Of a stretch of DNA of 64,000 nucleotides, positions 17,510 through 28,319 are shown one piece after another. The stretch is from contig NZ_LZLJ01000064.1 of assembly GCF_001668625.1 (NCBI RefSeq), positions 1 through 64,000 on the forward strand. Reading direction: 5' to 3'. The position numbers and the translations under genes were made by a program. The notes below the pieces were generated by a model. It was not told where the DNA came from. It was given only the letters and a program-made list of their open reading frames with translations, and did no database searches. The stretch's first letter is position 1, and the number at the start of each line of letters is the position of its first letter. The stretch comes from Mycobacterium sp. 1274756.6 (GTDB taxonomy: Bacteria; Actinomycetota; Actinomycetes; Mycobacteriales; Mycobacteriaceae).

Positions 17510-18325
17510 ATGCACCTGGGTCGAATCGCCAGCCCCGACGGGGTCGCTTTCGTCAGCATCGAGGGTGACCCGCCGGCGGCGCGGGAAATCGCCGAACACC
17601 CGTTCGGCACTCCGACATTCACCGGCCGGTCCTGGCCGCTGGCCGACGTCCGGCTGCTGGCGCCCATCCTGGCCACCAAGGTGATCTGCGTCGGCAAGAA
17701 CTACGCCGCGCACGCCGCGGAGATGGGCGGTGACGCCCCCGCCGACCCGGTGATCTTCCTCAAGCCCAACACCGCGATCATCGGCCCGAATGTGCCGATT
17801 CAGTTGCCCGTCAACGCCGCACCGGTGCACTACGAAGGGGAGCTGGCCGCGGTCATCGGCCGGCCCTGCAAGGACGTGCCCGCCGCCCGGGCCGCCGAAC
17901 ACATCCTGGGCTACACCATCGCCAACGACGTCTCGGCCCGCGACCAACAGCAGGCCGACGGGCAGTGGGCCCGGGCGAAAGGCCACGACACGTTCTGCCC
18001 GGTCGGCCCGTGGATCGTCACCGACGTCGACCCCGCCGACCTCGAACTGCGCACCGAGGTCAACGGCGAGGTCAAGCAGCGGAGCCGAACGTCGCTGATG
18101 CTGCACGACATCGGCGCCATCGTCGAGTGGGTCTCGGCGGTGATGACGCTGCTGCCCGGCGACCTGATCCTCACCGGCACACCGGAGGGCGTCGGCCCGA
18201 TCGAGCACGGCGACACCGTCGCGATCACCGTCGAGGGGATCGGCACCCTGGCCAATCCCGTTGTCCGCAAAGGACTGCGCAAGGGAAGTAGTGCCGGCCG
18301 AGCAGAAAGCGGAGGAGAGCGATGA
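17510..18325 (+). CDS. Fumarylacetoacetate hydrolase-family protein
   Basis: 271 aa. FAH-fold enzyme: [26 protein letters not shown] with acidic metal ligands, NDVSARDQQ and TGTPEGVGP are the family landmarks. Members include 2-hydroxyhepta-2,4-diene-1,7-dioate isomerases and acylpyruvate or oxaloacetate decarboxylases; sequence alone does not decide. Ortholog of H37Rv Rv2993c by position. TAGGCT at 17497-17502, 7 nt before the ATG, implies a leaderless start. The stop overlaps the gltX ATG by 4 bp, so gltX is co-transcribed. Confidence 0.88.
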   Translation: MHLGRIASPDGVAFVSIEGDPPAAREIAEHPFGTPTFTGRSWPLADVRLLAPILATKVICVGKNYAAHAAEMGGDAPADPVIFLKPNTAIIGPNVPIQLPVNAAPVHYEGELAAVIGRPCKDVPAARAAEHILGYTIANDVSARDQQQADGQWARAKGHDTFCPVGPWIVTDVDPADLELRTEVNGEVKQRSRTSLMLHDIGAIVEWVSAVMTLLPGDLILTGTPEGVGPIEHGDTVAITVEGIGTLANPVVRKGLRKGSSAGRAESGGER

Positions 18326-19788
18326 CGGTCCGGGTCAGGTTCTGCCCGTCGCCCACCGGCACCCCGCATGTGGGGTTGATCCGCACGGCCCTGTTCAACT
18401 GGGCCTACGCCCGCCACACCGGCGGCACCCTGGTGTTCCGGCTGGAGGACACCGACGCCGAACGCGACAGCGAGGAGAGCTACCGCGCGCTGCTGGACGC
18501 GCTGCGCTGGCTGAACCTCGACTACGACGAGGGACCCGAGGTGGGCGGACCCTACGGGCCCTACCGGCAATCCGAGCGCAAGGACATCCACCGCGACGTG
18601 GTCGAACGACTCCTGGCGGCCGGCGAAGCCTACGAAGCGTTCTCCACCGCCGAGGAGGTGGAGGCGCGCCACCGCGCCGCCGGCCGCAACCCCAAACTGG
18701 GCTATGACAACCACGACCGCGACCTCACCGACGAGCAGCGCGCCGCGTTCCGCGCCGAGGGCCGCCGCCCGGTGCTGCGGCTGCGGATGCCCGACGAGGA
18801 CCTGGTCTGGCACGACCTGGTGCGCGGCGAGACGGTTTTCGCCGCCGGCACGGTGCCCGACTTCGCGTTGACCCGCGCCAGCGGGGATCCGCTCTACACC
18901 CTGGTCAACCCGGTCGACGACGCGTTGATGAAGATCACCCACGTGCTGCGCGGCGAGGACCTGCTGCCCTCGACGCCGCGGCAGATCGCGCTCTACCGGG
19001 CGCTGATCCGGATCGGGGTCGCCGAGCGGGTACCCGAATTCGGGCACCTGCCCAGCGTTTTGGGGGAGGGCAACAAGAAGCTGTCCAAACGCGACCCGCA
19101 ATCCAACCTGTTCGCCCACCGTGACCGCGGGTTCATCCCCGAAGGGCTGTTGAACTACCTGGCGCTGCTGGGCTGGTCGATCGCCGACGACCGCGACGTG
19201 TTCGACATGTCCGAGATGGTCGCCGCCTTCGACGTGGTCGACGTCAACTCCAACCCGGCGCGCTTCGACCAGAAGAAGGCCGACGCGATCAACGCCGAGC
19301 ACATCCGGCGGCTGGCGCCGGCCGAGTTCGCTGCCCGGCTGGCGGCCTACTTCGCCGCGCACGGCCATGACACCGGCCTGTCCGACGAGCAGTTCGGCAT
19401 CGCCGCGGAGCTGGTGCAGACCCGCGTCGTGGTGCTCGGCGACGCCTGGGCGCTGCTCGGTTTCCTTAACGACGCCGCCTACACCCTGGATCCACGCGCG
19501 GTCGCCAAGGAACTGCGCCCGCAGGCCCGCCCGGTGCTCGACGCCGCGGTCGGGGCGCTCGACGGGGTGGCGCGCTGGGCGGCCGCCGACATCGAGGCCG
19601 CGTTGAAAGCCGCGCTGATCGAGGGTCTGGAGCTCAAACCCCGCAAGGCGTTCGGGCCGGTCCGGGTGGCCGCGACCGGCTCGGTGGTCAGCCCGCCGCT
19701 GTTCGAATCCCTGGAGCTGCTCGGCCGCGAGCGCAGCCTGGCGCGGCTGCGCGACGCGGCCGCGGGCATCCCCGACGAAGTGGTCTGA
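18322..19788 (+). CDS. gltX: Glutamyl-tRNA synthetase
   Basis: 488 aa class I aminoacyl-tRNA synthetase charging tRNA-Glu; in actinobacteria it also mischarges tRNA-Gln for GatCAB amidation. HIGH-type motif [14 protein letters not shown] near residues 14-27, KMSKS-type loop KKLSKR (around 251-256) and a helical anticodon-binding C-terminus. A GGAGAG site lies just upstream of the ATG. Notably, the tRNA genes for both its substrates (Gln CTG and Glu CTC) follow directly on the same strand. Confidence 0.96.
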   Translation: MTVRVRFCPSPTGTPHVGLIRTALFNWAYARHTGGTLVFRLEDTDAERDSEESYRALLDALRWLNLDYDEGPEVGGPYGPYRQSERKDIHRDVVERLLAAGEAYEAFSTAEEVEARHRAAGRNPKLGYDNHDRDLTDEQRAAFRAEGRRPVLRLRMPDEDLVWHDLVRGETVFAAGTVPDFALTRASGDPLYTLVNPVDDALMKITHVLRGEDLLPSTPRQIALYRALIRIGVAERVPEFGHLPSVLGEGNKKLSKRDPQSNLFAHRDRGFIPEGLLNYLALLGWSIADDRDVFDMSEMVAAFDVVDVNSNPARFDQKKADAINAEHIRRLAPAEFAARLAAYFAAHGHDTGLSDEQFGIAAELVQTRVVVLGDAWALLGFLNDAAYTLDPRAVAKELRPQARPVLDAAVGALDGVARWAAADIEAALKAALIEGLELKPRKAFGPVRVAATGSVVSPPLFESLELLGRERSLARLRDAAAGIPDEVV

Positions 19789-19894
19789 AAATCTTTGGTA
19801 GTCTGCACCACGGCCCGTAATGGCCGGTCGCGGTGGCCCGCAGCTCGCTGGAAAACGGGCGAAATCCGCTGCGACCAGCGGTTTTGGCAGCTAA

Positions 19895-19966
19895 TGGGGT
19901 ATGGTGTAATTGGCAACACAGCTGATTCTGGTTCAGCCATTCTAGGTTCGAGTCCTGGTACCCCAG
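19895..19966 (+). tRNA. glnU: tRNA-Gln (anticodon CTG)
   Basis: 72 nt. The seven-base acceptor strands TGGGGTA and TACCCCA pair fully, with discriminator G at 19966 and no encoded CCA. The anticodon CTG is at 19928-19930 and the T-arm GGTTCGAGTCC is standard. It sits between gltX and tRNA-Glu, as in H37Rv. Confidence 0.95.
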
Positions 19967-20038
19967 CGAAGTGCGCTCATCGAGCACGATTAGGTGGGCG
20001 CCCCGATGTGGGCTATGCTGGCAGCCCGGATCGGTTCT

Positions 20039-20111
20039 GGCCCCGTCGTCTAGCGGCCTAGGACGCCGCCCTCTCACGGCGGTAGCGTGGGTTCGAATCC
20101 CATCGGGGCTA
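20039..20111 (+). tRNA. gltU: tRNA-Glu (anticodon CTC)
   Basis: 73 nt. Acceptor GGCCCCG pairs with CGGGGCT, including a G1-U72 wobble, and A at 20111 is the discriminator. Anticodon stem CCGCC/GGCGG encloses the loop with CTC at 20073-20075; T-arm GGGTTCGAATCCC. No encoded CCA. A strong terminator begins 7 nt later. Confidence 0.95.
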
Positions 20112-20117
20112 CAGCAC

Positions 20118-20151
20118 AAAGTCCCCCATTCCACTCGGAATGGGGGACTTT
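20118..20151. terminator. Bidirectional terminator after tRNA-Glu
   Basis: AAAGTCCCCCATTCC (20118-20132) and GGAATGGGGGACTTT (20137-20151) form a perfect 15-bp stem with the tetraloop ACTC, A-rich on one side and T-rich on the other. It ends the tRNA transcript and, in reverse, the flavoprotein gene. Confidence 0.9.
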
Positions 20152-20165
20152 CGTCTGCCGGGGCG

Positions 20166-20669
20166 CTAGCCGACGGCCGGGGCGGTGGAACCGCCCACCG
20201 GCATCGCCGGCAGGCCCAGCTTGCGATGGTCCCAGGACCGGGTGCGCCGCGGCACGATGCGCACCGCGATCCGCTTGTTCATCATCATGTCGACCGCCGG
20301 CTTCATCTCCTCGGAGTACGGCCCGGTGTAGCGCTCGAAGACGCTGACCCCGACCCGGAACAGCGTGTCGGCGTCCTCCTCGACGAGTTCGGCCACGCCC
20401 TCGAACGACACCCCGCGCAAGGTGTCGTAGGTGTGGCCGCCCTCGATGAGGAAGCTCACCCGCGGGTCGCGGCGCAGGTTGACCGCCTTCTGCGACTTCG
20501 CCTTGGTCTCCAGCCAGATCTCCCCGTCGAGCACGGCGTACCACATGGCGGTCAGGTGCGGCTGGCCGTCGCGGCCCACGGTGGCCAGCGTCCCGGTGCG
20601 GCTGGTGGTGACGAACTCGGCGATCTCGGCTTCGGACATGACGATCTGTGCGCGCTGATTGGTTCCCAT
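20166..20669 (-). CDS. PPOX-class flavin/F420-binding split-barrel protein
   Basis: 167 aa. Split beta-barrel of the pyridoxamine-phosphate-oxidase-like family: TGTLATVGRDGQPHLTAMWY, then GEIWLETKAKSQKAVNLRRDPRV with the basic cofactor-phosphate site, then GVSFEGVAELVEEDAD. Orthologous in place to H37Rv Rv2991, described as binding F420 with an unknown reaction. An FMN- or F420-dependent reductase role is possible; the substrate is unknown. Note that an F420 biosynthesis gene (cofC) lies 7 kb away. Confidence 0.85.
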   Translation of the reverse strand: MGTNQRAQIVMSEAEIAEFVTTSRTGTLATVGRDGQPHLTAMWYAVLDGEIWLETKAKSQKAVNLRRDPRVSFLIEGGHTYDTLRGVSFEGVAELVEEDADTLFRVGVSVFERYTGPYSEEMKPAVDMMMNKRIAVRIVPRRTRSWDHRKLGLPAMPVGGSTAPAVG

Positions 20670-20690
20670 GCGCCCAAGTCTGGCAGGCGC

Positions 20691-21392
20691 TCACAGCCGC
20701 TGGGTCAGCGCGTCGGCGGCGCCGACCAGGTCACCGGCCCACCGCTCGCCGGGGCGTCTGCCCATCCGGTCGATCGGCCCGGAGACCGACACCGCGGCGA
20801 TCACCTCGCCGCGGGCGTCGCGCACCGGTGCGGAGACGCTGGCCACCCCCGGCTCGCGCTCGGCGGCGCTCTGCGCCCAGCCGCGGCGGCGCACCTCGGC
20901 CAGGGTGCGTTCGCCGAACCGGGCCTGCGGCAGCACCGCCCGCTGGGTCTCCGGGTCGGCGTAGGCCAGCAGCACCCGCGCGCCCGAGCCGGCGGTCATC
21001 GGCAGCCGGGCCCCGATCGGGACGGTGTCGCGCAGCCCGGCGGCCGGCTCCAGCGCGGCGACGCAGACCCGCCAGCTGCCGTCGCGGCGGTAGAGCTGCA
21101 CGCTCTCCCCGGTGGTTTCGCGCAGCTGGGGCAGGATCGCCGCGCCGGCGGCCAACAGCGGGTCGGTGACGTGGGCGGCCAGCTCGGTGACCGCGTGGCC
21201 CAGCTGCCACCGGCCGTCGCCGTCGCGGGCGAGCAGCCGGTGGACCTCCAGGCCGGCGGCCAGCCGGTGGGCGGTGGCCCGCGGCAACCCGGTGCGGTCG
21301 CACAGTTCGGCCAGCCCGCAGGGGGACTGCGAGACCGCCCAGAGCACCCCCACGGCTTTGTCGAGCACGCCGATGCCGCTATCCTGTCTCAT
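20691..21392 (-). CDS. IclR-family regulator, LtbR-like
   Basis: 233 aa. N-terminal winged helix (GIGVLDKAVGVLWAVSQS, LPRATAHRLAAGLE) and C-terminal IclR effector domain (QLYRRDGSWRVCVAALEP, AVSVSGPIDRMG). It is divergent from leuC with only 35 bp between the start codons, the arrangement of LtbR in Corynebacterium glutamicum, which controls leuCD and tryptophan genes; H37Rv Rv2989 is the positional ortholog. An inverted repeat in the shared gap is the likely binding site. Confidence 0.88.
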   Translation of the reverse strand: MRQDSGIGVLDKAVGVLWAVSQSPCGLAELCDRTGLPRATAHRLAAGLEVHRLLARDGDGRWQLGHAVTELAAHVTDPLLAAGAAILPQLRETTGESVQLYRRDGSWRVCVAALEPAAGLRDTVPIGARLPMTAGSGARVLLAYADPETQRAVLPQARFGERTLAEVRRRGWAQSAAEREPGVASVSAPVRDARGEVIAAVSVSGPIDRMGRRPGERWAGDLVGAADALTQRL

Positions 21393-21407
21393 AGAGAGAT
21401 ATTAACG

Positions 21408-21422
21408 TCTCAGATTGTGAGA
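21408..21422. promoter_or_regulatory. Putative IclR/LtbR operator
   Basis: TCTCA (21408-21412) and TGAGA (21418-21422) are perfect inverted repeats around GATTG, 5 bp before the leuC ATG. A second short one, TCTC-ATA-GAGA, lies at 21387-21397 over the regulator's own start. An operator this close to both starts would block initiation of both genes. Confidence 0.55.
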
Positions 21423-21427
21423 TCATA

Positions 21428-22840
21428 ATGAACGAGCAGCCGCGCACGATGGCGCAGAAGGTGTGGGACCAGCACGTGGTGGTCTCCGGCGGCGGCACCG
21501 AACCCGACCTGATCTACATCGATCTGCACCTGGTCCACGAGGTCACCAGCCCGCAGGCCTTCGACGGTCTGCGGCTGGCCGGGCGGCCGGTGCGCCGGCC
21601 CGACCTGACCATCGCCACCGAGGATCACAACGTGCCGACGATCCACATCGACCGGCCGATCGCCGACCCGGTGTCGCGCACCCAGGTCGAGACGCTGCGC
21701 CGCAACTGCGAGGAGTTCGGCATCCGCCTGCACCCGATGGGCGACATCGACCAGGGCATCGTGCACATCATCGGCCCGCAGCTCGGGCTGACCCAGCCGG
21801 GCACCACCGTCGTCTGCGGGGACTCCCACACCTCCACCCACGGCGCCTTCGGCGCGCTGGCGATGGGCATCGGCACCTCCGAGGTCGAGCATGTGCTGGC
21901 CACCCAGACCCTGTCGCTGCGGCCGTTCAAGACGATGGCGGTCAACGTCGACGGCGAGCTGCCGCCCGGGGTCAGCGCCAAGGACCTGATCCTGGCGGTC
22001 ATCGCCAAGATCGGCACCGGCGGTGGTCAGGGCCACGTCATCGAGTACCGCGGCAGTGCCATCGAGGCACTGTCGATGGAGGCCCGGATGACGGTGTGCA
22101 ACATGAGCATCGAAGCCGGTGCCCGGGCCGGCATGATCGCCCCGGACGCCACCACCTACGAGTTCCTGCGCGACCGGCCGCACGCCCCGCGCGGGGCGCA
22201 GTGGGACGAAGCGGTGGCCGCATGGGACCGGCTGCGCACCGACGAGGGCGCCGAGTTCGACACCGAGGTCTACCTCGACGCCGCCGAACTCAGCCCGTTC
22301 GTGACCTGGGGGACCAACCCGGGTCAGGGTGTCCCGTTGGGCCAGGCCGTCCCCGACCCGGAGATGATGGTCGACGAGGTCGCCCGCCGCGCGGCGGAGA
22401 AAGCCCTGGCCTACATGGACCTTCAGCCCGGAACCCCGATGCGCGACATCGGCGTGGACGTGGTGTTCGTCGGGTCCTGCACCAACGGGCGCATCGAGGA
22501 CCTGCGGGTGGTCGCCGAGGTCCTGCGCGGCCGCACCGTGGCCGACGGGGTGCGGATGCTGATCGTGCCCGGCTCGATGCGGGTGCGCGCCCAGGCCGAA
22601 GAAGAGGGGCTGGGCGAGATCTTCACCGCCGCGGGCGCCCAGTGGCGCCAGGCCGGCTGCTCGATGTGCCTGGGAATGAACCCCGACCAGTTGTCTGCCG
22701 GGGAGCGTTGCGCCTCAACCTCGAACCGCAACTTCGAAGGCCGGCAGGGCCGCGGCGGGCGAACCCACCTGGTGTCGCCCGCGGTCGCCGCCGCCACCGC
22801 GGTGCGCGGGACCCTGTCCTCCCCGGCCGATCTGGACTGA
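21428..22840 (+). CDS. leuC: 3-isopropylmalate dehydratase large subunit
   Basis: 470 aa. Aconitase-family [4Fe-4S] enzyme isomerising 2- to 3-isopropylmalate. The three cluster ligands are visible: C351 ([15 protein letters not shown]), C411 and C414 ([13 protein letters not shown]), matching the usual LeuC positions within four residues. Also [18 protein letters not shown] and NRNFEGRQG. The ATG at 21428 follows a very short leader containing the putative operator. leuD follows after 25 bp with its own ribosome binding site. Confidence 0.97.
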   Translation: MNEQPRTMAQKVWDQHVVVSGGGTEPDLIYIDLHLVHEVTSPQAFDGLRLAGRPVRRPDLTIATEDHNVPTIHIDRPIADPVSRTQVETLRRNCEEFGIRLHPMGDIDQGIVHIIGPQLGLTQPGTTVVCGDSHTSTHGAFGALAMGIGTSEVEHVLATQTLSLRPFKTMAVNVDGELPPGVSAKDLILAVIAKIGTGGGQGHVIEYRGSAIEALSMEARMTVCNMSIEAGARAGMIAPDATTYEFLRDRPHAPRGAQWDEAVAAWDRLRTDEGAEFDTEVYLDAAELSPFVTWGTNPGQGVPLGQAVPDPEMMVDEVARRAAEKALAYMDLQPGTPMRDIGVDVVFVGSCTNGRIEDLRVVAEVLRGRTVADGVRMLIVPGSMRVRAQAEEEGLGEIFTAAGAQWRQAGCSMCLGMNPDQLSAGERCASTSNRNFEGRQGRGGRTHLVSPAVAAATAVRGTLSSPADLD

Positions 22841-22865
22841 CCCCACCCGCACGCAGGAGAACACG

Positions 22866-23462
22866 ATGGAAGCCTTCCGCACCCACACCGGCATCGGCGT
22901 CCCGCTGCGCCGGTCCAACGTCGACACCGACCAGATCATCCCGGCCGAGTACCTGAAACGGGTGACCCGCACCGGTTTCGACGACGGCCTGTTCGCCGTC
23001 TGGCGCAACGACCCGTCGTTCATCCTCAACCTTAGCCCGTTCGACAAGGGCTCGGTCCTGGTCGCCGGGCCGGACTTCGGCACCGGATCCTCGCGGGAGC
23101 ACGCGGTCTGGGCGCTGATGGACTACGGATTCCGGGCCGTCATCTCGTCCCGGTTCGCCGACATCTTCCGCGGCAACGCCGGGAAATCCGGCCTGCTGGC
23201 CGCCGAAGTCGACCAGGACGGCGTCGAACTGCTCTGGAAACTCATCGAGCAGCAGCCGGGTCTGGAAGTCACTGTCAATCTTCAGGATCGAACCGTCAGC
23301 GCCGGTACCGCCGTGCTGCCGTTCAGAATTGACGACTACACCGCCTGGCGGCTGCTGGAGGGTCTCGACGATATCGGCCTTACGCTGCGGAAACTCGACA
23401 AAATCGAGGAATTCGAGGCGAGCCGGCCGGCGTGGAAACCACGCACCCTGGCCACCGGCTGA
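22866..23462 (+). CDS. leuD: 3-isopropylmalate dehydratase small subunit
   Basis: 198 aa. Swivel domain that completes the LeuCD active site: [36 protein letters not shown] and [18 protein letters not shown] are the family signatures. CAGGAG lies upstream of the ATG at 22866. End of the leuCD operon; a small GC hairpin follows 9 bp after the stop. Confidence 0.96.
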   Translation: MEAFRTHTGIGVPLRRSNVDTDQIIPAEYLKRVTRTGFDDGLFAVWRNDPSFILNLSPFDKGSVLVAGPDFGTGSSREHAVWALMDYGFRAVISSRFADIFRGNAGKSGLLAAEVDQDGVELLWKLIEQQPGLEVTVNLQDRTVSAGTAVLPFRIDDYTAWRLLEGLDDIGLTLRKLDKIEEFEASRPAWKPRTLATG

Positions 23463-23471
23463 GCCCACCCG

Positions 23472-23489
23472 AAGCCGCTGTGCGGCTTT
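23472..23489 (+). terminator. Short hairpin after leuD
   Basis: AAGCCGC (23472-23478) and GCGGCTT (23482-23488) form a perfect 7-bp stem with loop TGT, followed by T. Small, with only a short T run, but well placed to end leuCD transcription before the hupB promoter. Confidence 0.55.
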
Positions 23490-23574
23490 GCTGATTCCGT
23501 CCACACCCGCGGTAAAGCGCGGGAACCCCGCCGCCGGAGCCCACGACATTCTTTGCTGAAACTGCGCGTGGCTC

Positions 23575-23604
23575 TTGGAAATCAACCGGAACAGGGTTTA
23601 CCGT
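23575..23604 (+). promoter_or_regulatory. hupB promoter
   Basis: TTGGAA (23575-23580) and TACCGT (23599-23604) are 18 bp apart. A start site near 23611 would give a leader of about 38 nt carrying the GGAGGA ribosome binding site (23639-23644) before the ATG. Nothing else recognisable was seen in 23490-23574. Confidence 0.5.
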
Positions 23605-23648
23605 GTCCCCAGTCGGTCCAAACCGGGCCACTGATTTCGGAGGACTGG

Positions 23649-24338
23649 ATGAACAAAGCAGAGCTGATCGACGCCCTGACCGAGAAGATGGGCACCGATC
23701 GCAAGCAGGCGACCGCGGCGGTGGAGCACGTGGTCGACACCATTGTGCGGGCCGTCCACAAGGGCGAGAGCGTCACGATCACCGGCTTCGGTGTGTTCGA
23801 GAAGCGCCGTCGCGCAGCCCGGGTCGCCCGTAACCCGCGCACCGGCGAAACCGTGAAGGTCAAGCCCACCTCGGTCCCGGCGTTCCGGCCCGGCGCCCAG
23901 TTCAAGGCGGTCGTCTCGGGCTCGCAGAAGCTCCCGGCCTCCGGCCCGGCCGTGAAACGCGGTGCGGCCTCGGCGACAACGGCCAAGCCCGCCAAGAAGA
24001 CCGCGGCCAAGAAGACCGCGGCGAAGAAGACCGCGGCCAAGAAGACGGCGGCCAAGAAGACCACCGCCACCAAGGCGGCGGCGAAGAAGACCACCGCGGC
24101 CAAGAAGACCACGGCGAAGAAGGCGCCGGCCAAGACCGCGGCGAAGAAGACCACCGCGGCGAAGAAGACCGCGACCAAGCGGGCGCCGGCCAAGACCGCG
24201 ACCAAGAAGACCACCGCGAAGAAGGCCGCCACCAAGACCACGGCGAAGAAGGCGCCGGCCAAGAAGACCACCGCGAAGAAGACCACCGCGAAGAAGACCG
24301 CGGCGAAGAAGACCACGGCCCGCCGCGGCCGCAAATAG
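23649..24338 (+). CDS. hupB: Histone-like nucleoid protein HupB (HU with lysine-rich tail)
   Basis: 229 aa. Residues 1-95 are a normal HU domain ([48 protein letters not shown]). Residues from about 105 on are a eukaryotic histone-H1-like tail made almost only of Lys, Ala, Thr and Pro, in KKTAAKKTA and KKAPAK repeats, the hallmark of mycobacterial HupB (MDP1/HLP). It binds DNA non-specifically, compacts the nucleoid and has been linked to siderophore expression and dormancy. The tail is slightly longer than I recall for H37Rv (214 aa). The tail repeats make the DNA repetitive and slippage-prone. Confidence 0.97.
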   Translation: MNKAELIDALTEKMGTDRKQATAAVEHVVDTIVRAVHKGESVTITGFGVFEKRRRAARVARNPRTGETVKVKPTSVPAFRPGAQFKAVVSGSQKLPASGPAVKRGAASATTAKPAKKTAAKKTAAKKTAAKKTAAKKTTATKAAAKKTTAAKKTTAKKAPAKTAAKKTTAAKKTATKRAPAKTATKKTTAKKAATKTTAKKAPAKKTTAKKTTAKKTAAKKTTARRGRK

Positions 24339-24357
24339 CTCGACCCGACGCGAGCGC

Positions 24358-24393
24358 TGATGCGCCGCCGGCCGACTCGCCGGCGGCGCATCA
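24358..24393. terminator. hupB/mutT1 convergent terminator hairpin
   Basis: TGATGCGCCGCCGGC (24358-24372) and GCCGGCGGCGCATCA (24379-24393) form a perfect 15-bp stem with loop CGACTC between two convergent genes. There is no T run, as is common for mycobacterial terminators. Confidence 0.75.
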
Positions 24394-24406
24394 CCGTCTT
24401 CGGGAA

Positions 24407-25339
24407 CTAACCCGCCACGTCGGGCGCCAGCGCACTGGGCAGGTGATCGGCGGCCACCAACCGATCTGCTGCCAGCGACAGCACCCAGGTGCTGCCCTTA
24501 CGGTTACCGGTGTTGCGCGGCCGCACTCCGTCCCGCGTGCACCACCAGTCGATCAGGTCGGGGATCACCTTGCCCTGCGTGCAGATCACCGGCGTACCGG
24601 CCGCGTCGGCGCCGTCGCGCACGCCGGCGATCTGCAGAACTCGGCGACGTGACCGCCGCGGATCGCCGGCATAAGCCTCCTCGGTCAACAACGGCTCGGT
24701 ACCGATCGGCACCCCCAACCGCTCGGCCAGCGGCGCCACCGTCTGCCGGCACCGCACCCGGTCGGCGGCGAAGACGTCGGTGGCCCCGAAGGCGCACAGC
24801 AACTCGACGAGCGCCGCGGCCTGGGCGCGACCGTTCGTGTCCAACGGACGCAGCGTGTCATCCCCGGCGAAGCGTCGGCGGCTACCGGCGGTGCCGTGCC
24901 GCACGATCAGCACGGTCCGGGTGTCCGCCGGCTGCTTGAGGAACGCGCGCAACACTTTCCGGTCGGTGGTGTAGCCCAACCGGTCCAGCGCCGCGGGCGC
25001 GGCCAGCCAGACCAGCTCGTCCACCTCGGTATTGGGCACGAAGGTCCCGCCGGTGGCGCGCGCCGACCAGTACCGCACCCGTTTGGTCGCGCGGCTCAGC
25101 GGGTAGGTCACCGTGGTCAGAAAGCGGCCCAGCTCGGCGTGCTGGCCGGTCTCCTCCAGCAGTTCGCGCACCGCGGTCACCGCCTCGACCTCGCCCGGGT
25201 CGACCTTGCCCTTGGGCAGCGACCAGTCGTCGTAGCGGGGCCGGTGGACCAGCGCGACCTCGATCGTGTCGCCGCGACGGCGCCACAGCACGGCACCGGC
25301 CGCGCACACGAGCTTGTCCGGCCGGGTCTGTTTGGGCAC
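24407..25339 (-). CDS. mutT1: MutT1: Nudix plus histidine-phosphatase protein
   Basis: 310 aa with two domains. The N-terminal Nudix domain has a complete box of form GX5EX7REUXEEXGU (G44, E50, R58-E59, E62-E63, G65). The C-terminal histidine phosphatase domain starts with VRHG (R147, H148), giving the catalytic phosphohistidine. The mycobacterial enzyme hydrolyses 8-oxo-dGTP/8-oxo-GTP and diadenosine polyphosphates, preventing oxidised guanine incorporation. GTG 25339 is preceded by AGGAGA. Last gene of the cofC-ppk1-mutT1 operon, 46 bp after ppk1. Confidence 0.93.
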   Translation of the reverse strand: MPKQTRPDKLVCAAGAVLWRRRGDTIEVALVHRPRYDDWSLPKGKVDPGEVEAVTAVRELLEETGQHAELGRFLTTVTYPLSRATKRVRYWSARATGGTFVPNTEVDELVWLAAPAALDRLGYTTDRKVLRAFLKQPADTRTVLIVRHGTAGSRRRFAGDDTLRPLDTNGRAQAAALVELLCAFGATDVFAADRVRCRQTVAPLAERLGVPIGTEPLLTEEAYAGDPRRSRRRVLQIAGVRDGADAAGTPVICTQGKVIPDLIDWWCTRDGVRPRNTGNRKGSTWVLSLAADRLVAADHLPSALAPDVAG

Positions 25340-25385
25340 CGTGTCTCCTGGGTTGCGGGCGGTAGAAACGAATCCGGCGGGACCG

Positions 25386-27554
25386 TCAGGGCGTGCGTCG
25401 GCTCTCCATCAGCGCCACCTGGTGGTCGCGGACACTGCGCCCGTCGCGCGGGTAGGCCGTCCACCGGCCGTCGGAATCCAGCTCCCAGCACCGGGTCCCG
25501 GGGTCCAGCGCCGAGTCGAACACCTCGCAGAGCTGATCCACCAGGCGGGGGTCCTTGACCTGAACCATCACCTCCACCCGGCGATCCAGGTTGCGGTGCA
25601 TCATGTCGGCGCTGCCGATCCAGAACTCGTCGATCGCCTGGAAATGGAACATCCGCGAATGCTCCAGGAAGCGGCCGAGAATTGAGCGGGCGACGATGTT
25701 CTCCGAAAAACCCGCCACCCCCGGGCGCAACGCGCAGATGCCGCGCACCACGATCTCGACCGGCACCCCGGCCTGCGACGCCCGGTAGAGCGCATCGATC
25801 ACCTGCTCGTCGACCAGCGCGTTGGCCTTGATCCGGATCCGCCCGCCGCCGTGTTCGAGGTGCTCGGCGACCTCGGCGGCGATCCGCTCGATGATGCCCA
25901 CCCGAATCCCGCTGGGCGCCACCAGAAGGTTGCGGTAGGACACGTTGCGCGAGTACCCGGTCAGCGAGTTGAACAGGTCGGTCAGATCCGCACCGATGTC
26001 CGGGTCGGCGGTGAGCAGACCGACATCCTCGTACAGCCGCGCGGTCTTGCTGTTGTAGTTGCCGGTGCCGATATGGCAGTAGCGTCGGATCACCGAACCC
26101 TCCCGGCGCACGACGAGCGCGGTCTTGCAATGTGTTTTGAGCCCCACCAGGCCGTAGACGACGTGCACCCCGGCCTGCTCCAGCGCGCGCGCCCACTTGA
26201 TGTTGGCCTGCTCGTCGAAGCGGGCCTTGATCTCCACCAGGGTCACCACCTGCTTGCCCGCCTCGGCGGCGTCGATCAGCGCGCGCACCAGCGGCGAGTC
26301 CCCCGAGGTGCGGTAGAGCGTCTGCTTGATCGCCAACACGTTCGGGTCGGCGGCCGCCTGCTCGATGAACCGCTGCACGCTGGTGGAGAACGAGTCGTAG
26401 GGGTGGTGCACCAGCACATCGCCTTCCCGCAGGGTGGCGAAGATGCTCTTGGGGGTCTCGCGCTCGGCGAACGCCGGATGGGTCGCCGGCACGAACGCCG
26501 GATCCTTGAGATCCGGGCGGTCCACCGCGTAGATCTGCCACAGCGCGGAAAGATCCAGCAGTCCCGGCACATTGATCACGTCGCCGGGGTCGACCGACAG
26601 TTCGCGCAGCAGCAGCTCCAACATGTTGTCGGTCATGTCGTCGGAGACCTCCAGGCGCACTGGCGAACCGAACCGGCGGCGGGCCAGTTCCCGCTCCAGC
26701 GCCTGCAGCAGGTCCTCGTCGCGGTCCTCCTCGACCTCGAAATCGGCGTTGCGGGTGATCCGGAAGACGTGATGCTCGACGATCTCCATGCCGGGGAACA
26801 GCTCCGGCAGGAACGCCGCGATGAGCTCCTCCATCGGCAGGAAGCGCACCACCGCGGGGCCGTCCGGCTCCCCGTCGGGCGCACTGAGCTCGATGAACCG
26901 GTCGACGTTGTCGGGCACCTTGATCCGGGCGAAGTGCTGCCCGCCGTCGTCGGGCGTCTTCACCGTGACCGCCAGGTTCAGGCTCAGCCCGCTGACGAAC
27001 GGGAACGGGTGCGCCGGGTCCACCGCCAACGGGGTCAACACCGGGAAGACCTGCTCCTGAAAATAGGTGGACAGCCGTTTGCGTTCGGCCTTACCGAGAT
27101 CGGTCCAGGTGACGACGTGGATGTTCTCCTCGGCCAGCGCCGGGCGCACCGAGTCGAGGAACACCCGGGCGTGCTGGGTGGCGTTCTGCTGGGAGCGTTC
27201 GGCGATCCGGCGCAACTGCTCCCGCGGGGTCAACCCGTCGGCCGACCGCACCGACAACCCCATCTCGTGGCGGCGTTTGAGCCCGGCGACCCGCACCATG
27301 TAGAACTCGTCGAGGTTGGAGGCGAAGATCGCCAGGAACTTCAACCGTTCCAGCAGCGGCAGCGAGGTGTCGGCGGCCAGCGCCAGCACCCGCTGGTTGA
27401 AATCCAGCCAGCTGAGCTCCCGGTTGAGGTAGCGGTCCTCCGGCAGGGCGTCGACGACCGTCGGGATGGTGGCCGCAGGCGGCGCCCCCGGTGCCGGCGG
27501 GCGGGGGTCGGTGCGGGGTTCGGTGTCGGTCACCCTGCGATCATCCCCCAACAC
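25386..27554 (-). CDS. ppk1: Polyphosphate kinase 1
   Basis: 722 aa. Makes inorganic polyphosphate reversibly from ATP. All regions are present: [17 protein letters not shown] at the N domain, [14 protein letters not shown], and in the catalytic C domains two histidines 19 apart, H475 (KTHCK) and H494 (YCHIGTG), equivalent to the phosphorylated H435 and H454 of the E. coli enzyme. GTG 27554 gives an N-terminus resembling the ortholog (LGDDRRVT); GTG 27533 is a possible shorter start. It begins 12 bp after cofC ends. Coupling with MutT1, which acts on nucleotides, is conserved in H37Rv. Confidence 0.96.
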   Translation of the reverse strand: MLGDDRRVTDTEPRTDPRPPAPGAPPAATIPTVVDALPEDRYLNRELSWLDFNQRVLALAADTSLPLLERLKFLAIFASNLDEFYMVRVAGLKRRHEMGLSVRSADGLTPREQLRRIAERSQQNATQHARVFLDSVRPALAEENIHVVTWTDLGKAERKRLSTYFQEQVFPVLTPLAVDPAHPFPFVSGLSLNLAVTVKTPDDGGQHFARIKVPDNVDRFIELSAPDGEPDGPAVVRFLPMEELIAAFLPELFPGMEIVEHHVFRITRNADFEVEEDRDEDLLQALERELARRRFGSPVRLEVSDDMTDNMLELLLRELSVDPGDVINVPGLLDLSALWQIYAVDRPDLKDPAFVPATHPAFAERETPKSIFATLREGDVLVHHPYDSFSTSVQRFIEQAAADPNVLAIKQTLYRTSGDSPLVRALIDAAEAGKQVVTLVEIKARFDEQANIKWARALEQAGVHVVYGLVGLKTHCKTALVVRREGSVIRRYCHIGTGNYNSKTARLYEDVGLLTADPDIGADLTDLFNSLTGYSRNVSYRNLLVAPSGIRVGIIERIAAEVAEHLEHGGGRIRIKANALVDEQVIDALYRASQAGVPVEIVVRGICALRPGVAGFSENIVARSILGRFLEHSRMFHFQAIDEFWIGSADMMHRNLDRRVEVMVQVKDPRLVDQLCEVFDSALDPGTRCWELDSDGRWTAYPRDGRSVRDHQVALMESRRTP

Positions 27555-27566
27555 CGGCGCCGGGTG

Positions 27567-28274
<708 letters not shown>

Positions 28275-28319
28275 CTAGGGTGAAGATCGCCGGGGCGAAC
28301 CCGAGGTGAAGGAGGACCG

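Noticed and set aside
24000..24330. Tandem repeats as a minisatellite or mobile element
   Set aside because: They encode the lysine-rich tail normal for mycobacterial HupB.
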